Below are positions 59,009 to 64,000 of a stretch of DNA of 64,000 nt, in pieces. The DNA is from a virus. The notes under the pieces are model-generated. The model saw nothing but the letters and a program-made list of their open reading frames with translations. It searched no databases and had not been told where the DNA came from. The DNA is taken from IMG/VR virus record IMGVR_UViG_3300047476_001426, positions 1-64,000 of that record. One strand, 5' to 3'. The translations under genes and the position numbers were made by a program. The number at the start of each line of letters is the position of its first letter. Position 1 is the first letter of the stretch.

Positions 59009-60075
59009 TAGATAGACTGAAAAAATATCATGAAGATGGGTTGTTAATGAGACAAACACACCCAACTAAAGATTTGTACATATGGAATTATACCCCAAGA
59101 GTACAGTATGAATCTTTATGGGATGATATTACTACGCAATGTCGTGGACTCATTACAACTCATTCAGGTGAAGTCATATCAAGACCATTCGGTAAGTTTT
59201 TTAACTATGAAGAGGTTATTGATAAGGATTTAATTCCATGGGACAGTGAGTATGCTCACGTTCAAACAAAAATGGATGGTTCTCTTGGTATATTGTTTTT
59301 TTATGATGGTGAATGGATTATGGCAACAAGAGGTTCATTTACATCTGAACAATCAATTCGAGGATTAGAGATTATAAAATCAAAATACGATTTGAGTAAG
59401 TTTTCTGAGAAATTCACTTATCTATGTGAAATAATTTATCCTGAGAATAGAATCGTGGTAAATTACGGTGAGGATAAAATCACATTCTTATCTATAACCA
59501 CTCCTGAATCAGAATTAAATTGGGCAACATCAATAGCAATATTCCATTCATCAGATATCAAAGAAGAGGACATTGTTGATAGTACTATGGTGACCTTCAA
59601 TAAAGAAACTTTTGAAACTTACAAAAATCTAAACATACCAAATGAAGAGGGATTTGTTATTAGGTTCTACCCTTCTAATTTTAGAATGAAAATAAAGTTT
59701 GAGGAGTATGTTCGTTTACATAGAATATTAACGAATGTGTCTAATAGAGATATATGGGAAGTGCTCCGTACCAATGGTGATATGAAGGAAATACTTGATG
59801 GTGTACCAGATGAATTTTACGATTGGGTTCGCAAAACTAAAGAAGATTTATTATTTCAATACAAACACTTGGAACGTGAATATCAATGGATTTTTAAAAT
59901 CATTAATAGAGCACCCAACATAGAAAATCGAGCGGTTTTCGCGGAATACGCAAAAAGATATAAACACCCTTCAATATTGTTTAATATGTTGGATAATAAG
60001 GATTACTCTCAACAAATTTGGAAGTTAATCTATCCTTCGTATTCGAAACCATTTAATACAAATGAAGATAATTAG
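59005..60075 (+). CDS. T4 Rnl1-like RNA ligase (356 aa)
   Basis: Starts with GTG overlapping the kinase stop (GTGA). The nucleotidyltransferase motif I is HVQTKMDGSLGILFF, with the AMP-accepting Lys at about residue 89. Motif IIIa/IV is NEEGFVIRF and motif V is RMKIKF. An all-helical C-terminal domain follows (DEFYDWVRKTKEDLLFQYK), as in Rnl1 enzymes that repair tRNA. It seals 5'-phosphate and 3'-OH RNA ends, typically after kinase and cyclic-phosphate removal. Direct coupling with the kinase and cREC genes supports an RNA repair role. Confidence 0.9.
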   Translation: MIDRLKKYHEDGLLMRQTHPTKDLYIWNYTPRVQYESLWDDITTQCRGLITTHSGEVISRPFGKFFNYEEVIDKDLIPWDSEYAHVQTKMDGSLGILFFYDGEWIMATRGSFTSEQSIRGLEIIKSKYDLSKFSEKFTYLCEIIYPENRIVVNYGEDKITFLSITTPESELNWATSIAIFHSSDIKEEDIVDSTMVTFNKETFETYKNLNIPNEEGFVIRFYPSNFRMKIKFEEYVRLHRILTNVSNRDIWEVLRTNGDMKEILDGVPDEFYDWVRKTKEDLLFQYKHLEREYQWIFKIINRAPNIENRAVFAEYAKRYKHPSILFNMLDNKDYSQQIWKLIYPSYSKPFNTNEDN

Positions 60076-60502
60076 TAAGAAAAATTATTCAATGAAAACA
60101 AGAATTTATTTGGACGATGTGAGAACACCTGTTGAAAAAGACCAATGGGTTGTTGTTAGGAATTACGAGGAGTTCGTAAATAAAGTTAGTGAGATTGGTT
60201 TGGAGAACATCTCCTTAATATCGTTAGACCATGATTTAGGGGAAACCGCAATGGCGGAATGGCATCGTAATGTTTATCACAACTACGAGTTAGATTACGA
60301 TAATATCCTTGAGAAAACAGGAATGGATTGCACCAAATGGTTGGTTGAACAATGGATGGACGGTAAACCTGTTGTTGACGTTGTTGTCCACTCCGCGAAT
60401 GCGATTGGTAGTGGTAACATGATGGGTTATATTAACAATTATCGACATATTAATAGACTACCTCAGAATTGTATTAGGGTTCAGATTGAACACACTGTCT
60501 AA
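60062..60502 (+). CDS. Cyclic-phosphate processing receiver-like protein (cREC)
   Basis: 146 aa from the first ATG, which overlaps the ligase gene by 14 bases; an ATG at 60092 (MKTRIYLDDVRTP) is an alternative start. Motifs: RIYLDDVRTP, SLISLDHDLGETAMAE, and VDVVVHSANAIGSGNMMGYI. These match the cREC family, a receiver-like fold predicted to process 2',3'-cyclic phosphate ends in RNA repair systems. Here it could replace the missing phosphatase domain of T4 Pnkp and generate the 3'-OH needed by the ligase. The conserved Asp, His and HSAN residues are intact. Confidence 0.78.
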   Translation: MKIISKKNYSMKTRIYLDDVRTPVEKDQWVVVRNYEEFVNKVSEIGLENISLISLDHDLGETAMAEWHRNVYHNYELDYDNILEKTGMDCTKWLVEQWMDGKPVVDVVVHSANAIGSGNMMGYINNYRHINRLPQNCIRVQIEHTV

Positions 60503-60529
60503 AATTTCTCCGAACTTTTTGGTTAAAAG

Positions 60530-60561
60530 TTTGTTTGTGTCGGTTTTTATTGTCATATTTG
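60530..60561 (+). promoter_or_regulatory. Early-type promoter for the 114-aa gene
   Basis: TTTG (60530-60533), 20-base spacer, CATATTTG (60554-60561) followed by TGATG, similar to the kinase promoter with one mismatch in the -7 box. It lies 25 bases before the ATG at 60587. Confidence 0.55.
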
Positions 60562-60586
60562 TGATGAACCAAAAATTAAATCGACA

Positions 60587-60931
60587 ATGTCAACAAAAGA
60601 ACCGAACAAACCAAAAGACACGGTAATTAAAAAGCTAATACTAAAACAAGATTATAAAAACTTCAGTGATTTTTATAACATCAACAAAGAATCCATTTAC
60701 AGAACCTTAGCTAATCTTTTTAAAAGTTTGAAGAGAAAGGATAAACAAGTGGTTATTTTAGTTTTGGGAGCTAAAATTAATGGACTACAATGGGAGACCG
60801 AGCTAAAGTTTAAAAGACAAGAATCGGTTGTTTTAGTCAGAGATATTTTACCTTTCTTCGAACAAAATGAAGATTACGAAACTTGCGGTGAAATAACGGA
60901 AACCTACAATAAGATTTTAGAGATTCAATAA
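60587..60931 (+). CDS. Small early protein of unknown function (114 aa)
   Basis: A basic N-terminus with KDTVIKKLILKQDYKNFSDF, NINKESIYRTLANLFKSLKR and KQVVILVLGAKINGLQWETE, then an acidic C-terminal helix. It has its own early promoter, which suggests a host-takeover or regulatory protein expressed soon after infection. No family was recognised. Its 3' end overlaps the convergent exported lectin gene by 7 bases. Confidence 0.65.
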   Translation: MSTKEPNKPKDTVIKKLILKQDYKNFSDFYNINKESIYRTLANLFKSLKRKDKQVVILVLGAKINGLQWETELKFKRQESVVLVRDILPFFEQNEDYETCGEITETYNKILEIQ

Positions 60932-63219
60932 GACGAAGAGGATAAATTAGCATCTCCTTTTACAATATACTTAATATTGAAAATTATTGAGGTATTGGTA
61001 AAATTAATTGTGAAATTAGATACTGGTTGCACATTGTTGAAATTCGATAAAGTTATAGAATTAAAATCTGAAGATGTGTACCAATACACTTCGTTAAATG
61101 GTATCATTCCACTAATATTTGCACCCAATAGATAAGCATCAGAAATATTAATTTTACCGTCTTTATTTATATCACCCGCTTTCATTTTAGGACCATTGTT
61201 AAGAACTAAACCTGGTTGAAGTTGGGTTGGAGTATTTTCGTTTTGTGACTCATTAAAAACTTCATTAAAGTCACTCGATGTCAAAGATGGTGTGTACGTT
61301 GGTACTATCTTATAAGTTGAGTTGTATTTGGTTGGGTTAAATGTAAATGAACCTGTTGCACCAACTATTGCGGTCTGTAATAGAGTCTCGACCCCATTTT
61401 CAACCAAATAAAATTTTAATTCAGGTCTTACAGATAAACCTGAAGGGATAGTAACTGTTCCTGATATTGTTTCTGTTATTATTGTAACAGAACCTGAAGA
61501 ACTAAATGCAAATCCACACGTCCCACTCTGTAATTGTGCTCTGAATAGGGTTTTTACGGATATATTTGAATAAGACTGTGATGTGGTTGTATTGACAATA
61601 TCGGTCCACGTAACACCATCATTTGTCGACCTTTGCCATTTAACAATACTACCACTATAACCACTTAAAGTTACTGTTCCTGAGTTTGTTGTTGTGGTAT
61701 GAATCGATGATGATACCGAACCACCAACAGGAGGTGTACCTGATGTCACGGTAATCGTTTTTGAGTCTGAATTAACCGCACTACCACAGTTTGGTGTTTG
61801 TACTTGAACTCGATAATAATAAGTTCCAGCAGAGTTTAACGTTTCTATTAAACTTGTAGTTGTATTAGAAATATCAGTCCAATTTACATTGTCTGTTGAA
61901 CGTTGCCATTTATTGACATTACCTTGTTGACCCGATAATGTTAGTTCTACTTGACCACCGGCACATATTGAATTATTAACTGCAAATATTGTACCCGATT
62001 TTGTTGGTTTAACTGACAAGAACACACTTGATGTTGGTAAACTTGAGCAAGTTGTTGGACTGGTTGAATTTACAATTGCTCTATAGTATGTTGTTTTAGT
62101 TAGATTAGTTAAGGTAATAGTTGATGATGTGCTTGATATTGTTGTACCAGCGGTAAAAAAGTTATCAAATGAAGATTCCCATCTCACAATACTACCTGTA
62201 TATCCATTAAGTGTTAGTGTTGTACTATTACTACCTGAACAAACATTAATATCACCACCACTAATATACCCACTTGATGCCCCACTAATTTCTACGTTTC
62301 TTGTTAATATGGTTGTACTTGTGGTGATGTCACCTGGCATGTCACCATATTCACAAATATATCCGGGTAGAGATGTGTTTGGTAAATCATTCCATTGACC
62401 TAAATTACCTGAATAAAATTGACCGTAATGTTCTCCACCAGCATTATTAGGTTCCCCACCCGCCCATTTTGCATATTGACCTGTAACAGCAGTACTACCA
62501 TTGGAAAATTGAGTTCCCTTCTCAGGTCCTGTAACCCAATGCCACTTTTGTTCAACGGCTGCTTGTGATGCGAACGTAGTGGTACCTTTAGCGGTATTGA
62601 CCACACCCATTTCATCTGAAGCACCAAACCAACCATCTGATGACATTAATTTCCAAATAAAATTATTTTCCGCCTCAGATGACATTGTTGCCAAATAACC
62701 CGCTCTACCAAAATATGAACGATTTTCTGCGGATGTTTTTGAATTTGTCCATGTTGTTGAACCAGAAACATATTCATAAAAATGTTCAGTTAATGGGTTG
62801 TAAAATACAATTCCCGCAACAAATGTTACTCTTCTTTGTAGTGCATAACAGGTAGAGGTTGTTGACCTAAATTCAACTCCTCTTAAAACCGTTTCCCAAT
62901 TTGAAGCTGTTGTTGTTCCATTAAAAACTAACACCCCTGTGGTTGTATTGAATGCGGAAACAGTAATACCAGACGGTAAAGTTGCTGTTGACCTTAATTG
63001 GTCACCACTTACGCCACTTATGTAACTTTGAGATATTTGAACTCTAAACCCATTAATCGTACCATTCGCAGTCAAAGTAAGATTCGGGTCAACCTTTGTC
63101 CAAGTATTAAAACTTGCGGAAAGTGTACCCGTACTCGATGTACCTAAAGAAACTGATGTTGCTTGTGAGTAACCGAGAATCGGTAAAATTAAAAGTAATA
63201 TAAAAATTAAATTTCTCAT
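60925..63219 (-). CDS. Exported multidomain lectin with Ig-like repeats and dockerin-like end (764 aa)
   Basis: It starts with a signal peptide (MRNLIFILLLILPILGYSQA, cut near residue 19) of the form typical for Bacteroidota. A C-type-lectin-like domain (about 138-293) has YAKWAGGEPNN and QWNDLPNT, including the sugar-binding EPN and WND motifs. Three Ig-like modules follow at about 305-403, 405-494 and 496-582, with repeats such as VNKWQRSTDNVNWTDI and IVKWQRSTNDGVTWTD. A transthyretin-like segment (585-645) and a dockerin-type calcium repeat, GDINKDGKINISDAYLLGA (about 683-701), complete it. It overlaps the upstream barrel gene by 4 bases. It is exported to the host envelope rather than being a usual virion protein. 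Confidence 0.85.
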   Translation of the reverse strand: MRNLIFILLLILPILGYSQATSVSLGTSSTGTLSASFNTWTKVDPNLTLTANGTINGFRVQISQSYISGVSGDQLRSTATLPSGITVSAFNTTTGVLVFNGTTTASNWETVLRGVEFRSTTSTCYALQRRVTFVAGIVFYNPLTEHFYEYVSGSTTWTNSKTSAENRSYFGRAGYLATMSSEAENNFIWKLMSSDGWFGASDEMGVVNTAKGTTTFASQAAVEQKWHWVTGPEKGTQFSNGSTAVTGQYAKWAGGEPNNAGGEHYGQFYSGNLGQWNDLPNTSLPGYICEYGDMPGDITTSTTILTRNVEISGASSGYISGGDINVCSGSNSTTLTLNGYTGSIVRWESSFDNFFTAGTTISSTSSTITLTNLTKTTYYRAIVNSTSPTTCSSLPTSSVFLSVKPTKSGTIFAVNNSICAGGQVELTLSGQQGNVNKWQRSTDNVNWTDISNTTTSLIETLNSAGTYYYRVQVQTPNCGSAVNSDSKTITVTSGTPPVGGSVSSSIHTTTTNSGTVTLSGYSGSIVKWQRSTNDGVTWTDIVNTTTSQSYSNISVKTLFRAQLQSGTCGFAFSSSGSVTIITETISGTVTIPSGLSVRPELKFYLVENGVETLLQTAIVGATGSFTFNPTKYNSTYKIVPTYTPSLTSSDFNEVFNESQNENTPTQLQPGLVLNNGPKMKAGDINKDGKINISDAYLLGANISGMIPFNEVYWYTSSDFNSITLSNFNNVQPVSNFTINFTNTSIIFNIKYIVKGDANLSSSSY

Positions 63220-64000
63220 AAATTTATCTTACTACCAACTAAGAAAAATGATAGAATTGGAAATTCAGGGTTTGTACTCATGTTCGCTTTATAGTTAACA
63301 TTTAACTTAAAACGCTTTGAGATTTGATAGTCAAAACCACTACCAATAAAACCACTCACATATCTATCAGTTATTGATACATTGTCTTTAGATGAATAAA
63401 CTAAGGGTGTTGAAATAACGTATAATTCGGGTGACACAATTAATTTTTTACCAACTTTAAATGGTCTTGTGTAAAAAGCGGTGATAGATGGTGAATAATA
63501 ACCATTCTTTTCTTCCGATATAATCGTTGCTGCTGCACTTACGTTAAAACCCGTAATACCATATTTCCCACCATTTAAAATACCACTATAACCAATAAAC
63601 CCTAAATAATTACCATAAGTGTAAACTCCTGTCAGGTTTATGTTATGAATGAACTTCAACTTTTTTGTTTTATTGTAATGTATTTTAGTATATTTTGTTG
63701 ACACAGCAAACTGTTTGAAATTTAACCAAACCATACCAGTTACACCATAACTTGATAAACCTGTCATTGACGATTTACTTGTTCCAATGTTTACTATTGG
63801 GGTGAAAGTTCTATTCAAATTTTGAGCGGAGGTAACATCAGAAGAAACAATGATAGGGTTAGACCTCGCACTACCCCCACCACCTGATTTACCTTTTCCA
63901 CCACTGTTTGAACCACCAGAACCACCGGCATTATTATCATTGTGAGCATCGTTGTTCATTTGTGTTGTTGCACCAACTTCTTCACCTTGTTGTTGGGTGT
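63216..64000 (-). CDS. Outer-membrane beta-barrel-like protein, 5' end outside window
   Basis: The frame is open to the right edge (upstream residues read QQQGEEVGATTQ), so the ATG at 63959 is probably not the start. A Gly/Ser/Asn-rich low-complexity part (SGGKGKSGGGGSARS) precedes a C-terminal stretch of alternating strands, for example MVWLNFKQFAVSTKYTKIHY, GVYTYGNYLGFIGYSGIL, SPSITAFYTRPFKVGKKLIV and FDYQISKRFKLNVNYKANMS, ending FFLVGSKINL. This is a transmembrane barrel-type pattern. It is coupled to the exported lectin gene by an ATGA overlap. A host-surface modification or receptor-type role is inferred. Confidence 0.7.
   Translation of the reverse strand, partial: TQQQGEEVGATTQMNNDAHNDNNAGGSGGSNSGGKGKSGGGGSARSNPIIVSSDVTSAQNLNRTFTPIVNIGTSKSSMTGLSSYGVTGMVWLNFKQFAVSTKYTKIHYNKTKKLKFIHNINLTGVYTYGNYLGFIGYSGILNGGKYGITGFNVSAAATIISEEKNGYYSPSITAFYTRPFKVGKKLIVSPELYVISTPLVYSSKDNVSITDRYVSGFIGSGFDYQISKRFKLNVNYKANMSTNPEFPILSFFLVGSKINL

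Noticed and set aside
63216-63959. ATG at 63959 as the true start of the barrel protein
   Set aside because: The frame stays open to the window edge, and an envelope protein should have a signal peptide, which is not present after this ATG.
1-64000. Alternative genetic code (stop codon reassignment)
   Set aside because: All hallmark proteins (polymerase, terminase, portal, capsid) read at full length with the standard code, and TAA, TGA and TAG all occur as plausible gene ends.

Overview
This window is part of the genome of a T4-type, contractile-tailed double-stranded DNA phage (myovirus) with an A+T-rich genome. It carries recognisable homologues of T4 gp5, gp13, gp17, gp18, gp19, gp20, gp21, gp22, gp23, gp26, gp29, gp43 and gp55. 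Several signs point to a Bacteroidota (Flavobacteriia-like) host: early promoters of the form TTTG-N19/20-TATATTTG, almost no Shine-Dalgarno sequences, a DUF4494-like protein, a Bacteroidota-style bS21 ribosomal protein, and an exported protein whose signal peptide ends in YSQ. Genes are dense, often overlapping by 4 to 14 bases, and alternate in strand by functional block. No tRNA genes, insertion sequences, CRISPR arrays or homing endonucleases were seen.

Layout. 1-13739 (mostly minus): baseplate and tail genes (gp53-like fragment, a 1614-aa baseplate protein, tape measure, gp26/gp51-type chaperones, tail tube, tail sheath, two neck/connector proteins). They are interrupted by a 328-bp noncoding region with CTAG repeats and a parS-like palindrome. 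13793-20746: SNF2 helicase, an unknown nuclease-like protein, gp13 neck protein, DNA polymerase. 20832-24313 (minus): surface, tail-fibre or adhesin-type proteins. 24371-27743 (plus): a late block of poorly known proteins. 27796-34599 (plus): early/middle genes for three glycosyltransferases, dUTPase, PhoH-like ATPase and the late sigma factor. 34621-41856 (plus): structural proteins including a gp5-like hub protein. 41822-55081 (mostly minus): dCMP deaminase and the head/packaging module (capsid, scaffold, protease, portal, terminase), with a plus-strand bS21 gene inside it. 55156-64000: nucleotidyltransferase, KTSC protein, a ClpC-like unfoldase, a candidate late small RNA, an RNA end-repair cassette (kinase, RNA ligase, cREC) and an operon for an outer-membrane-type protein plus an exported lectin.

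How the parts fit. Two promoter classes can be read by eye. Early genes have the host-type promoter. Late genes are preceded by TATTTAT(A/T), the reverse complement of the T4 late promoter box TATAAATA, 3 to 41 bases before the start codon. The sigma factor that would read the late class is encoded at the end of an early operon (33901-34599), giving a simple early-to-late switch. Many late motifs lie so close to the start codon that the mRNAs may be leaderless, which makes the phage bS21 gene notable.

The most interesting items are the parS-like site and CTAG array, the phage bS21, the N-domain-less ClpC that keeps a VGF ClpP-docking tripeptide, the three-gene RNA repair cassette, the candidate late ncRNA, the exported lectin/dockerin protein paired with an outer-membrane-type barrel, and a divergent OmpA-like domain inside the baseplate protein. 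All functional calls rest on motif reading only; no database search was run.
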